A stretch of 32,840 nucleotides of DNA, taken from contig OUUY01000068.1 of NCBI GenBank assembly GCA_900302705.1, positions 1 through 32,840 of the forward strand. Reading direction: 5' to 3'. The notes under the pieces are model-generated. The model saw only the letters and a program-made list of their open reading frames with translations, was not told the DNA's origin and made no database searches. Position numbers and translations under genes: made by a program. The DNA comes from Candidatus Sulfobium mesophilum (GTDB lineage Bacteria > Nitrospirota > Thermodesulfovibrionia > Thermodesulfovibrionales > UBA6898). Below are positions 16,587-25,391 of this stretch, in pieces. The stretch's first letter is position 1; each line of letters begins with the position of its first letter.

Positions 16587-17390
16587 TTATTTAAGGCCGA
16601 GGACGTCCTGCATATCATATAGTCCTGCCGGCTTGCCGGAAAGCCAGAGGGCGGCCCGCAGAGCGCCGCGTGCAAAGGTGTCCCTGCTTGACGCCTTGTG
16701 GGTAATCTCGATCCTTTCGCCGAGCCCCCCGAAGAGCACAGTATGTTCGCCGACTATATCGCCGGCACGCACGGTCTGGATGCCGATTTCCTTCCTGGTC
16801 CTCTGACCGATGATCCCTTTGCGGGCATAAACGGCCACCGCGTCGAGATCGCGGTTCACAGCGCCGGCGATAACCTGGGCCATTTTTAGGGCGGTGCCGC
16901 TGGGCGCGTCTTTTTTCAGCCGGTGATGAGCCTCGACAATCTCGATGTCATAGTCGTCACCCAGCACCTTTGCTACGTCCTGAAGCACTTTAAGAAGCAG
17001 GTTAACGCCGAGACTCATATTCGAGGCCATAACGCAGGGAATGCTCTTTGCCAGAGGACCGATTTCCTTCATGTCTTCTGCGCTTAGGCCTGTTGTGCCG
17101 ATTACCATCGCCTTTCCCCTGGCAGCAGCCACCTTAAGATTCTGCTTCGTTGATTCGACCGACGTGAAGTCGATTATAAGGTCCGCCGCATCTATTATTT
17201 TTTCGATGCTGTCGGAAAGCTTAACGCCTGTCTCTTTGATACCGACAACAGGTCCGATATCCCTGCCGATGTCTTTATGGCTCGGCCTTTCGAAGGCACC
17301 CGAGAGCTGAAGTCCCTCATATTCTCCAGCGAGAGCTACTATTCTGCTACCCATCTTGCCGGCGGCGCCCGCGACTGCTATTTTTATCAT
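16587..17390 (-). CDS. dapB: 4-hydroxy-tetrahydrodipicolinate reductase
   Basis: A 267-residue NAD(P)H-dependent reductase of the diaminopimelate/lysine pathway (cytoplasm). It has the nucleotide loop GAAGKMGSRI near residue 8, DFTSVEST and VIGTTGLS blocks, and the active-site EAHHRLKKDAPSGTA with catalytic His and Lys. Length is normal. The ATG at 17390 sits eight bases after GGAGG, 12 bp behind yacG, and it closes the long minus-strand run that starts with uvrA. Confidence 0.96.
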   Translation of the reverse strand: MIKIAVAGAAGKMGSRIVALAGEYEGLQLSGAFERPSHKDIGRDIGPVVGIKETGVKLSDSIEKIIDAADLIIDFTSVESTKQNLKVAAARGKAMVIGTTGLSAEDMKEIGPLAKSIPCVMASNMSLGVNLLLKVLQDVAKVLGDDYDIEIVEAHHRLKKDAPSGTALKMAQVIAGAVNRDLDAVAVYARKGIIGQRTRKEIGIQTVRAGDIVGEHTVLFGGLGERIEITHKASSRDTFARGALRAALWLSGKPAGLYDMQDVLGLK

Positions 17391-17402
17391 GATCGAATCC
17401 TC

Positions 17403-17588
17403 CTATTGTTGCTGCCCCTCATCATTTTTTTTCTCGTCTTCTTCCTCTTCTTTTTTGCCAGGTATCTTGTAATCTTCAGAGGCCCATGCGGCCAGATCGA
17501 GGAACTTGCACCTTTCAGAACAAAACGGCCTGTAACAGTTTTCTTCCCAGGTGGTCGGCTCTTTACATACCGGACATCTTATTCTCAC
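17403..17588 (-). CDS. yacG: YacG-like zinc protein (DNA gyrase inhibitor)
   Basis: A 61-residue zinc-binding protein with ligands C5, C8, C23 and C27 (RCPVCKEPTTWEENCYRPFC and SERC), then FLDLAAWASEDYKIPG and an acidic/Lys-rich tail, all typical of YacG. E. coli YacG binds GyrB and inhibits gyrase; the conserved role elsewhere is less certain. It starts at GTG 17588, overlapping the stop of the Gx protein gene by four bases (GTGA), so it is translated in the same operon. Confidence 0.9.
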   Translation of the reverse strand: MRIRCPVCKEPTTWEENCYRPFCSERCKFLDLAAWASEDYKIPGKKEEEEDEKKNDEGQQQ

Positions 17589-18133
17589 AGCATGTACCTC
17601 TTTTCTGCACTATCATTTTGAATTCTGTCGTCCTCTTTTTTCAACAGTTTTTTAATCAGAAGTCCCGAGACCGCCCCGTTTGCCACGCCCGTTATGGTCC
17701 CCAGCAGGATAATGACGGGGCTGATAACATACATTGCTTCGATCCGCTGTATGAAAAGAAAATATGCCAGAGCCAGCTGGGCTGCGTTATGGAAAAAAGC
17801 TCCGATCAGACTAAGACCTATCGGCCCGAACAGGTCCCTGGAGACCCGATAGGCCAGTCCCATGGCAGCCGCACTTGTGAGACCGCCGCCAAAACTCATG
17901 ACAAATGACGGACCGAGAAATGTTCCCGTAAAAAGGGAGGCCAAAATTACCCTTATCATGGTCACCATTATCGCAGTGCGAAAACCGAAAAGCACCAGAG
18001 CAACAAGGGTCACGATGTTGGCAAGCCCGAGCCTCAGCCAGGGAATGGGCGTCGGCACAAGGTTTTCGATGCCATGCAGCGCGAGGGCGTATGCGGAGAG
18101 GACGGCAATGCGGTACTTATCCTGTAATTGCAT
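17585..18133 (-). CDS. Gx transporter / HepS-I-like membrane protein
   Basis: A 182-residue hydrophobic protein with about five membrane segments (ALALHGIENLVPTPIPWLRLG, NIVTLVALVLFGF, the Gly-rich FLGPSFVMSFGGGLTSAAAM, LSLIGAFFHNAAQLALAYF, ISPVIILLGTITGVANGA). This is the Gx transporter family, once named heptaprenyl diphosphate synthase component I, and equivalent in context to EetB of the flavin-based electron-transfer locus. The ATG at 18133 follows GGAGG by only three bases and overlaps the NusG-II gene by 17 bases. With apbE and the NusG-II gene it probably acts in extracytoplasmic flavinylation or electron transfer. Confidence 0.8.
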   Translation of the reverse strand: MQLQDKYRIAVLSAYALALHGIENLVPTPIPWLRLGLANIVTLVALVLFGFRTAIMVTMIRVILASLFTGTFLGPSFVMSFGGGLTSAAAMGLAYRVSRDLFGPIGLSLIGAFFHNAAQLALAYFLFIQRIEAMYVISPVIILLGTITGVANGAVSGLLIKKLLKKEDDRIQNDSAEKRYML

Positions 18134-18503
18134 CAACCTCCTTTAGAGAATTTGCGGCCCCGGATCCTACGGATACCATGATACGGTTCGGCATGCATAC
18201 GATGACTCCCTTTGAGATCCAGCCCTGTTTTTCACAGAGCCTGTTGGGACAGTGGGCCTCTTTGACGCGTGCCTTTTTGTTTCTGATCTCAATTACGGTA
18301 TCCCCGTATGGTCCAGGGACAGAGAATGTTCTGTCTTGATCCAGCACAAATGCGTATTCTTTTTCCCCGTTGATCTCTACAACGACTTCGCGTCCCTGCG
18401 GCAGCGCAGCTCTGGAGATGAATATCCCTGCCAGCGATGCCATTATCATGAACAAAAAAAGCAGCTTGTCTGCGACAGTGGTGTTTTTAATGACTGTCTT
18501 CAA
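18117..18503 (-). CDS. NusG domain II-containing membrane-anchored protein
   Basis: A 128-residue protein with one N-terminal membrane segment (LLFLFMIMASLAGIFIS, about 14-30), then a NusG-II-like beta domain outside the membrane (VVVEINGEKEYAFVLDQDRT, NKKARVKEAHCPNRLC, GVIVCMPNRIMV). Cys pair HCPNRLC with the later VCMP is typical of this family (EetA-like). It starts at TTG 18503 and overlaps apbE by 17 bases. It is known to occur with apbE and a Gx protein; its exact role is not established. Confidence 0.8.
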   Translation of the reverse strand: MKTVIKNTTVADKLLFLFMIMASLAGIFISRAALPQGREVVVEINGEKEYAFVLDQDRTFSVPGPYGDTVIEIRNKKARVKEAHCPNRLCEKQGWISKGVIVCMPNRIMVSVGSGAANSLKEVDAITG

Positions 18504-19500
18504 ACGTTACCATTCCTTTGATCCCGGGCGTTGTATGAATCCCTCCGTCTTTGTCGATAATGACCGCGTCGACTCCTGCCTGTCTGACGAGTTCCATGCC
18601 TTTCTCAGGCCCTGATACGAAGACCGCAGTGGAAAATCCGTCGGCAAAGATGCCGCTGTCGCTTATCACAGTCACGCTTCTGCATTGGCTGGCGGGATAG
18701 CCTGTTTTCGGATCGAGTATGTGATGGAACCTCCTGCCGTTGTCCATGAAGTATCTTTCGTAATCACCCGAAGTTGATATCGCCTTATTGGTGAGTCGGG
18801 CTCTGGCTATCAGCTCGTCAGCCTCACTCTTCTGCCGGGGGTTCTTTATTCCGATGTTCCACAGGGTCCCGTCCGGCTTAAGGCCGAACGCCCTGATATC
18901 GCCTGCTGCGGCGACGATTCCGGCGGCTATTTTATCCTGCCTGAGACTCGCCAGCGCAAGGTCGGCGGCATATCCTTTTGCAATGCCGCCAAGGTCGAGC
19001 ATCATACCATTTCTCTTGAGCAACACTGTCGATTTACTGTGGTCCAGGATTATATCCCTGAAATTTACGAGCGAAAGGTTTTTCTTAATCGCGGCATCTT
19101 CCGGTCTGACTTTCTTGTAGAAGTCCCACAGCCTTATTTCCGGCCCTATTGTCGGATCAAAGGCGCCGCCGGATTTTTCTGATATAAATAAAGCTCTTTC
19201 TATCACCCCCATTGTTTCATCAGAAACCTTGACAGGGGCAATCCCGGCGTTTTTGTTGATAGCGGAGAGCTCACTTTTATCAGAAAAGAAATTGATCTTG
19301 TTGCCGAACTGCCCGATAACCGAAAAGGCCTTTTCAATGGCTTTGTCCGCCTCCTCTTCCGATGCTGAAACAACAGTGATAGTCACAAGCGTATCCATTA
19401 AGGGTTTTGTTTTCTTGTAGATCGAGGGCTTTGCCTTGCCGCAGGAAACGAAAAAGACTGGGAACAAAACGCAGCAAAGGATCAGTATTTTCTTTTTCAA
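18487..19500 (-). CDS. apbE: FAD:protein FMN transferase (ApbE), lipoprotein
   Basis: A 337-residue ApbE protein that attaches FMN from FAD to Thr/Ser of exported target proteins. The N-terminus ends in a lipobox (FFVSC, Cys20), so it is anchored at the outer face of the inner membrane. Core motifs are [44 protein letters not shown] and [12 protein letters not shown]. Its TTG start overlaps the uvrA stop (TTGA). No flavinylated substrate (FMN-binding domain) or RNF/NQR gene is seen in the window, so the target must be elsewhere. Confidence 0.95.
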   Translation of the reverse strand: MKKKILILCCVLFPVFFVSCGKAKPSIYKKTKPLMDTLVTITVVSASEEEADKAIEKAFSVIGQFGNKINFFSDKSELSAINKNAGIAPVKVSDETMGVIERALFISEKSGGAFDPTIGPEIRLWDFYKKVRPEDAAIKKNLSLVNFRDIILDHSKSTVLLKRNGMMLDLGGIAKGYAADLALASLRQDKIAAGIVAAAGDIRAFGLKPDGTLWNIGIKNPRQKSEADELIARARLTNKAISTSGDYERYFMDNGRRFHHILDPKTGYPASQCRSVTVISDSGIFADGFSTAVFVSGPEKGMELVRQAGVDAVIIDKDGGIHTTPGIKGMVTFEDSH

Positions 19501-22025
19501 GCCGTGACACCTGCGAGTCTGCCCATGGCGAGCTTTTCCTTCAGAAATTTGCCGGTATAAGACGCTTCGTTATCGGCTACTTCATCCGGAGTCCCCTCCG
19601 CTACTACTTCCCCGCCGGCCTCCCCGCCCTCCGGCCCAAGATCTATAATGTAGTCGGCTGATTTTATGATATCGAGGTTGTGTTCGATGACGACTACGGT
19701 GTTGCCCTGGTCCACAAGCAAATTCAGCACGTCGAGCAGTTTTTGGATATCTACGAAATGAAGACCGGTAGTAGGCTCATCAAAAATATACAATGTCTTT
19801 CCCGATGCCTTCCTGCCCAGTTCCCTGGAAAGTCTTATCCGCTGGGCCTCACCACCAGAAAGGGTTGTTGCGGGCTGGCCGAGCCGAAGATATCCAAGGC
19901 CTATCTCATCAAGGAGTTCGAGTCGCCTCCTTATATTAGGGATGTTTTCGAAAAACTTTAACGCTTCTGATACAGTCATATCCAAAACATCGGCGATATT
20001 TTTTCCTTTATATCTAATTTCAAGTGTTTCGGCATTATATCTGCGGCCCTTGCATTTGTCGCACTCTACATACACATTGGGAAGAAAATGCATCTCGACC
20101 TTGATCATGCCATTGCCCTTGCAGGATTCGCACCGGCCGCCTGATACATTAAAACTGAATCTTGAAGTCTTATAACCCCTGACCTTTGATTCGGCAAGCA
20201 TAGCGAAAAGGTCCCGGATAAAGGAGAAGAACCCGGTGTATGTTGCCGGGTTTGATCTCGGCGTTCGGCCAATGGGCGCCTGGTCGACACTTATTACTCT
20301 GTCAACCATCTCCAATCCGGCAATCTCCCTGTATTTGCCAGGCGAACCAACATCCAGACCCTTTGAAAGTTTTTTCTCTGCTGCGCGGTACAGGATGTCG
20401 AAGATCAGGGTGCTTTTGCCTGAGCCGGATACACCGGTGACGCAAGTAAAAAGCTTCAGGGGAATATTTACGTCAAGATGTTTTAAATTATGTTCAGACG
20501 CGTCCTTTATTTCTATAAAGTCCACGGGCCTTCTTCTGCTGGAAGGAATTTCTATCGCCAATGAGCCGCTCAGATATTGGCCCGTCAGAGACCTTTCGTT
20601 CTTCTCAATCTGCTCCGGAGTGCCCACCGCCACAATCCATCCTCCCCTGACACCGGCTCCTGGCCCCATGTCAATGACATGGTCGGCCCATCTGATCGTT
20701 TCATCATCGTGCTCAACGATTATTATTGTGTTGTCAGCGTCACGTATCGAAGAGAGGCTGTCCAGGAGTTTTGTGCAGTCTCTGGGGTGAAGACCTATGC
20801 TTGGCTCATCAAGCACGTAAAGAACACCGGTCAGGGAGGAGCCCATCTGGGTGGCAAGTCTTATCCTCTGAGCCTCGCCTCCTGAGAGGGTGAGCGACGG
20901 CCTGTCGAGCGTAAGATATCCGAGCCCGACTTTTTTCAGAAAGGAGAGCCTGTCCCTGACTTCCTTCAGTATGCGTGAAGCGATGATGCCTTCCCTTTCG
21001 GTTAATTTCAATTTCTCCAAAAAGGAGATCACGTCGGAGACTGCCATCCTGCTCAATTCTCCGATATTAATTCCCATGAACTTTACGCTGAGCGCCTCAG
21101 GTCTTAATCTGAATCCGTGGCAGGTCCGGCAAAAAATCTGCTCCTCCAGGTCAACAGCATCTTCGGATATGTTTCTGAAACCAAGGCCGTTACAGGTCGG
21201 ACACGCGCCGGCTTTGCTATTAAAAGAGAAAAATCTCGGTGATATCTCCGGATAGCTTATCCCGCATCTCGGGCAAGCGGTTGTTCTGGAAAAGAGGATA
21301 TCCCTGTCTTCTTTAAGCAGGTTTGTGACAACTGTGTCTGAATATTTAAAGGCGGTGTCTACCGCATCCCTTAACTGCCGTTCGATGCCGTCTTTGATGA
21401 TCAGTCTGTCGATGACTATTTCAATGGTATGACGTTTTTTCTTCTCGAGAATGATCTCCTGGGTCAGGTCCGCCATAACATTGTCGATCCTCGCACGCAC
21501 GAACCCCTCATTCCTCATCTCCTGGAGCTCTTTCCTGTAATTGCCTTTCCTGTCTTTCACAATTGGCGCCAGGACCTGGATCCTTGTGCCCTCGGGCAGG
21601 GAAAGTATCGCCTGCATGACATCCCCCGATCCCTGTGTGGAAATCTCCGCACCGCAGTTATAGCAAAAAGGCTTCCCGACCCTGGTATAGAGCACTCGCA
21701 GGTAATCATATATCTCAGTGATCGTGCCGAGTGTGGAGCGGGGGCTCCTGCTTACAGTCTTTTGGTCTATCGCTATGGAGGGAGAAAGTCCTTCAATGAA
21801 GTCCACATCCGGCTTGCTGAGCTGCTCAAGGAACTGGCGTGAATATGCAGAGAGGCTCTCAACATAACGCCTCTGGCCTTCGGCATATATTGTATCTATC
21901 GCAAGGGAGGATTTCCCCGAGCCCGACGGCCCGGTAATCACTGTTATTGCCTGTCTCGGGATACTTACGTCGATGTTCTTTAGGTTATGCTCCCTGGCGC
22001 CCTTTATGTTTATGAACTTCTGCAT
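19497..22025 (-). CDS. uvrA: excinuclease ABC subunit A, short form
   Basis: An 842-residue UvrA, about 100 shorter than usual (about 940). It is the damage-sensing ATPase of nucleotide excision repair. Two ABC modules are intact: Walker [10 protein letters not shown] at 32-40 and GVSGSGKST near 535, each with an [11 protein letters not shown] signature and an LDEPSIGLH or FDEPTTGLH Walker B. Zinc ligands CPRC (251-254), CPTC (275-278) and the later CESC/CDKC are present, as is the UvrB-binding region (about 130-245). After GLGF (283) the sequence passes almost directly to [12 protein letters not shown] (299), so the insertion domain is missing. It heads a packed minus-strand operon. Confidence 0.95.
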   Translation of the reverse strand: MQKFINIKGAREHNLKNIDVSIPRQAITVITGPSGSGKSSLAIDTIYAEGQRRYVESLSAYSRQFLEQLSKPDVDFIEGLSPSIAIDQKTVSRSPRSTLGTITEIYDYLRVLYTRVGKPFCYNCGAEISTQGSGDVMQAILSLPEGTRIQVLAPIVKDRKGNYRKELQEMRNEGFVRARIDNVMADLTQEIILEKKKRHTIEIVIDRLIIKDGIERQLRDAVDTAFKYSDTVVTNLLKEDRDILFSRTTACPRCGISYPEISPRFFSFNSKAGACPTCNGLGFRNISEDAVDLEEQIFCRTCHGFRLRPEALSVKFMGINIGELSRMAVSDVISFLEKLKLTEREGIIASRILKEVRDRLSFLKKVGLGYLTLDRPSLTLSGGEAQRIRLATQMGSSLTGVLYVLDEPSIGLHPRDCTKLLDSLSSIRDADNTIIIVEHDDETIRWADHVIDMGPGAGVRGGWIVAVGTPEQIEKNERSLTGQYLSGSLAIEIPSSRRRPVDFIEIKDASEHNLKHLDVNIPLKLFTCVTGVSGSGKSTLIFDILYRAAEKKLSKGLDVGSPGKYREIAGLEMVDRVISVDQAPIGRTPRSNPATYTGFFSFIRDLFAMLAESKVRGYKTSRFSFNVSGGRCESCKGNGMIKVEMHFLPNVYVECDKCKGRRYNAETLEIRYKGKNIADVLDMTVSEALKFFENIPNIRRRLELLDEIGLGYLRLGQPATTLSGGEAQRIRLSRELGRKASGKTLYIFDEPTTGLHFVDIQKLLDVLNLLVDQGNTVVVIEHNLDIIKSADYIIDLGPEGGEAGGEVVAEGTPDEVADNEASYTGKFLKEKLAMGRLAGVTA

Positions 22026-22078
22026 GAGGTATCATTACTATAACTGAATATGTCCGTGTATGTTAAGTTGAGGCAACC

Positions 22079-22165
22079 ATGATCAGGTTCACCATCAAGA
22101 AAGTCCCTTTTGCGCGGACCCGGCATTCTCTCGCTTTTGTGATTTGTAATGTAAAATATAGATGA
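22079..22165 (+). CDS. possible 28-aa leader ORF coupled to pcm
   Basis: ATG at 22079 has GAGG five bases upstream and opens a 28-codon frame whose TGA (22163-22165) overlaps the pcm start codons (ATGATG). The pcm gene itself has no Shine-Dalgarno, so this frame could serve to bring ribosomes to it. The peptide is basic and shows no family features; chance is possible. Confidence 0.25.
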   Translation: MIRFTIKKVPFARTRHSLAFVICNVKYR

Positions 22166-22926
22166 TGCATCTAATAAAGTTTGATAATCATAACTGGCGC
22201 CCCGTTGCTTTCCGCCTGATTATCCTCCTACTCCTGCTATTGGTCTCCTCCTTGGCAGTTGAGCCTTGGCTATATGCGGCGGAAGACTTCGCCGGTAAGC
22301 GGCAGAAGATGATAGAGAGGGACATCAGGGACAGGGGGATCAGGGACCCCAAGGTCCTTAATGCAATGTCGCGGATTGGGAGGGAGCGTTTCGTGGACAG
22401 GGGCCTTGCGGGTCAGGCATACGAGGATCATCCCCTCCCTATCGGAGAGGGGCAGACCATATCTCAGCCTTATGTAGTGGCGCTGATGACAGAGGCGCTG
22501 AAGCTGAAGCCTGGTGATCGGGTACTGGAAATTGGAACGGGTTCGGGATATCAGGCCGCGGTTCTGGCAGAGATAGTATCAGAAGTCTATACCATAGAAA
22601 TAAGGAAGAGACTCACTGAACATGCAGAAAGACTTCTCAGCAGCCTCGGTTACAGAAACATAAAAGTGAAATATGGGGACGGATATTTCGGATGGGAGGA
22701 ACACGGACCTTATGACGCGATTATTGTGACCGCCGCTGCCAACCATATACCGCCCTCGCTTATCAGACAGCTTAAAGAGGGCGGGAGGCTTATCATCCCG
22801 TTGGGGAGCACAATTTACACTCAAATTCTTACCATTGTGACCAAGAAGAAGGGTGACCTCGATGTTATGCAGCTGGGCACTGTTGCCTTTGTCCCCATGG
22901 TCGGGGAAGCAGAGAAAAAAAGGTAA
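22162..22926 (+). CDS. pcm: protein-L-isoaspartate O-methyltransferase with signal peptide
   Basis: A 254-residue PIMT, which uses SAM to methylate isoaspartyl residues and so repair aged proteins. The catalytic part (about 45-250) has [34 protein letters not shown] (SAM loop), [30 protein letters not shown] and LIIPLGS. Ahead of it is a clear signal sequence ([20 protein letters not shown], ending LYAAED with an AxA-like site), so the enzyme should be exported or membrane-anchored. Cytoplasmic SAM makes this unusual. The ATG pair at 22162/22165 has no Shine-Dalgarno. It converges with the membrane protein gene downstream. Confidence 0.92.
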   Translation: MMHLIKFDNHNWRPVAFRLIILLLLLLVSSLAVEPWLYAAEDFAGKRQKMIERDIRDRGIRDPKVLNAMSRIGRERFVDRGLAGQAYEDHPLPIGEGQTISQPYVVALMTEALKLKPGDRVLEIGTGSGYQAAVLAEIVSEVYTIEIRKRLTEHAERLLSSLGYRNIKVKYGDGYFGWEEHGPYDAIIVTAAANHIPPSLIRQLKEGGRLIIPLGSTIYTQILTIVTKKKGDLDVMQLGTVAFVPMVGEAEKKR

Positions 22927-22940
22927 AAAAGCCAAGCCGC

Positions 22941-25331
22941 TTAATCAAACTTTCCCGACTGCCGCAGTACCGGGTGGCGGAGCGATTTTAACGAGAAAAA
23001 CGCCAGCATATACATCCCCGCTCCCGCAGCCAGGACCGCCCTGAAGCCAACGGACAGTGCAAGTATTACTGCAAGTATGGGCGCGATGACCGAAAAGCAG
23101 CCGTTTACAGCCCACGCCCATGGTATGAGGGCCGGACGGCTTTCCCCTAATAAGGTGATCCCGAGTGGAAATGGTATTCCAATGAGAAGTCCTGCCGGCA
23201 GCATCATGATAAAGACAGCAACCAGCTTCGTTTTGAGCGAATAGGGAAAAAGCATCGGGATTACGGCTGGAAGCAAAAGACTGTATGTCACTATCAGAAT
23301 TGAGATGACGAGCAGGACCGGTGATTTTCTAAGCAGAGAAAACCTGCGGCTTAAAAGACTTCCCGCGCCGGAGCTGAAAAGCAGAGATGAAAGCACCGCA
23401 GACATCGCAAAAGGCGGGTTTTCAAGCGGCAGTATCATTTTTTGGATGAAGGATATCTCGGTAAACATAAATCCAATGCCGAGAAGAGCAAAATATGAAA
23501 GAGTAAAAAAAAGATTGCCTGCTGAACTCTTATCGGCTGATTTCTTTCGTCTGAGTGCCGGAAAGACCACAAGAACAAGCCCCAGCGATATCACCTGTAC
23601 AAATATGAGCGGCAACATATAACCTTCTTCGACAAAGTACTGCCATTTCTCACCCATCATCGTATATATCTTTTTAATATTTCTCAGTTTAAGATAGAAA
23701 TGAAAAAAAGGGTTTTCATCATGCACAGGGGCTATATCGAAAAGATAGCGGTCGATGAAGCCTTTTCGCGCATAAGGGAATATAAGGCTGGTGAATGCCT
23801 TATAATATTCATCCGATGGCATCTTCACATATACGTTTGTCTCGTCTTCCCTGACGCCAGGATAATAGATAAGATCAAACCGCCTGTCAGCGGCAAAGGT
23901 CTTAAGGTTTCTGATGTCTTCCTGCGAGAGAGGCGTTCTTTTCACTATGATAGTTACTGTCCCCCAGCTTCTGATTGCCGCAACGTGGCTGCCAAAATCG
24001 CCGATGCCCATGGAGTCGAAGGCCGCCGCGAGGGTGCTGATAAGGCGGAATTCGGCCCTTGGCGGCGGAAGAATATAAAGGTTTACAGAGATCAGGCCGG
24101 TGGGTGTAAGATGGGAGAGATATTTTTCAAACGCCTCTACTGTAAATCTATAGTCTTCGGAAAAACCGGACGAGCCTGCAGGAATTGATCCTGTCAAGGT
24201 GATATCTATAAGGTCGAAGTTCTCATCAGCCGAAGCGAGCCAGCTTCGGCCTATGCCTGTCCAGGTGCGCGAATCGTAGATGCCGGATGAAAAATCCCCG
24301 AGATATTCCCTTATTGCCCTTATCACAAGGGGATTGGAATCGACCTTGTAGTCTGTCCAGCCGTAATACCGGGCGGTCAGCGAAGGGAGCCCGCCCTTGG
24401 GCTCCAGAATAAGGGCCTTGCCTCTGTCTGATATTTGATAAGGCAGGGAAGATGGAAGATAGGGGATAAAATCCAGGGTGTCTCTGTTACCACCACGGGT
24501 AACCGCGTATATATCTCCCGCATCAATCGAAATTCCTGTCTGCTCAGGTATGCTCCCGGAGTATTTAAAGCTGAGTCCGGGGGCAAACCTGACAGCAGGG
24601 GACCTGAATATGTCAACTCGGGAATAGGGGCTGTAGAAGGTCTTGAGTTCTTCTGCCTGCGGGAATTTCAGTGCAGACTCGAGAGGTTTGTAAGAAGATA
24701 TGTTAAGGTTGACGAAAGAAGGCTGGAAATAAATTAAGATGGCATTTACGAAAATAAATATGAGGGCGCCAACCCTCGATTTCCTGCCCCCGCTGACAAA
24801 CAGCGAGAGCGAGGCCACTGCCGAGATTGCAAAGACGATCCTTTCCGGTCCTCCCACGGACAAAAGCCAAATCGTAAGGAGGGATCCCATACCGGCTCCT
24901 GTGAGGTCCGCGCCATAAATGTGAGCAGGGGGCCGCTCGAGGGCGGAAAAGGTCGTCGAGATGATAAGGCCGCAAAAGAAGAATGGCAGGGAGAGGAACA
25001 GGTAGTAAAGACTGATGTAGAGAAGCTGGCTTCTGTCCCAGGAGAGTTTGACCGGATCGAAAGGGATATTGTTTATCCCCAGATAGCCCGCAGGGATGGC
25101 TACGCTGAAGGCCGCGCAGTAAAGAGGTATAAGGCGGCTGTCTTTAAGGCGTGGATATACAGAAAGAAGAGTACCGCTTGCTCCGATACCGAGCATGGCA
25201 ATACTTATAACCATGAAGGCGAAGTGGTACCAAAGAGAGATTGCGAATATCCTCGTCAGAACAATTTCGAAGGAGAGGCCTGAGAGCGAGACTATAAAGA
25301 TCGCCGGGAGAATGGCATGTTTCTTCCCCAT
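22941..25331 (-). CDS. large membrane protein with spermidine-synthase-like domain
   Basis: A 796-residue protein. About six N-terminal membrane segments (ILPAIFIVSLSGLSFEIVLTR onwards, to about 220) lead into a soluble domain resembling spermidine/spermine synthase (about 300-480: LILEPKGGLPSLTARYYG, NPLVIRAIREYL, FDLIDITLTGSIPAGSSGFS, EAFEKYLSHLTPTGLISVN), then six more membrane segments (ALLGIGFMFTEISFIQKM near 620). Such fusions are common in environmental genomes and of unknown function. In place of the catalytic D-x-x-D the protein has DITLTG, so aminopropyl transfer is doubtful. I start at ATG 25331 (MGKKHAILP); a GTG at 25352 is possible. It is divergent from the prenyltransferase gene. 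Confidence 0.75.
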   Translation of the reverse strand: MGKKHAILPAIFIVSLSGLSFEIVLTRIFAISLWYHFAFMVISIAMLGIGASGTLLSVYPRLKDSRLIPLYCAAFSVAIPAGYLGINNIPFDPVKLSWDRSQLLYISLYYLFLSLPFFFCGLIISTTFSALERPPAHIYGADLTGAGMGSLLTIWLLSVGGPERIVFAISAVASLSLFVSGGRKSRVGALIFIFVNAILIYFQPSFVNLNISSYKPLESALKFPQAEELKTFYSPYSRVDIFRSPAVRFAPGLSFKYSGSIPEQTGISIDAGDIYAVTRGGNRDTLDFIPYLPSSLPYQISDRGKALILEPKGGLPSLTARYYGWTDYKVDSNPLVIRAIREYLGDFSSGIYDSRTWTGIGRSWLASADENFDLIDITLTGSIPAGSSGFSEDYRFTVEAFEKYLSHLTPTGLISVNLYILPPPRAEFRLISTLAAAFDSMGIGDFGSHVAAIRSWGTVTIIVKRTPLSQEDIRNLKTFAADRRFDLIYYPGVREDETNVYVKMPSDEYYKAFTSLIFPYARKGFIDRYLFDIAPVHDENPFFHFYLKLRNIKKIYTMMGEKWQYFVEEGYMLPLIFVQVISLGLVLVVFPALRRKKSADKSSAGNLFFTLSYFALLGIGFMFTEISFIQKMILPLENPPFAMSAVLSSLLFSSGAGSLLSRRFSLLRKSPVLLVISILIVTYSLLLPAVIPMLFPYSLKTKLVAVFIMMLPAGLLIGIPFPLGITLLGESRPALIPWAWAVNGCFSVIAPILAVILALSVGFRAVLAAGAGMYMLAFFSLKSLRHPVLRQSGKFD

Positions 25332-25391
25332 ATCATAAAAATTATAGCGCACAATCGGCTATACTATTATCAAAATGAAAAAGGGACATTT

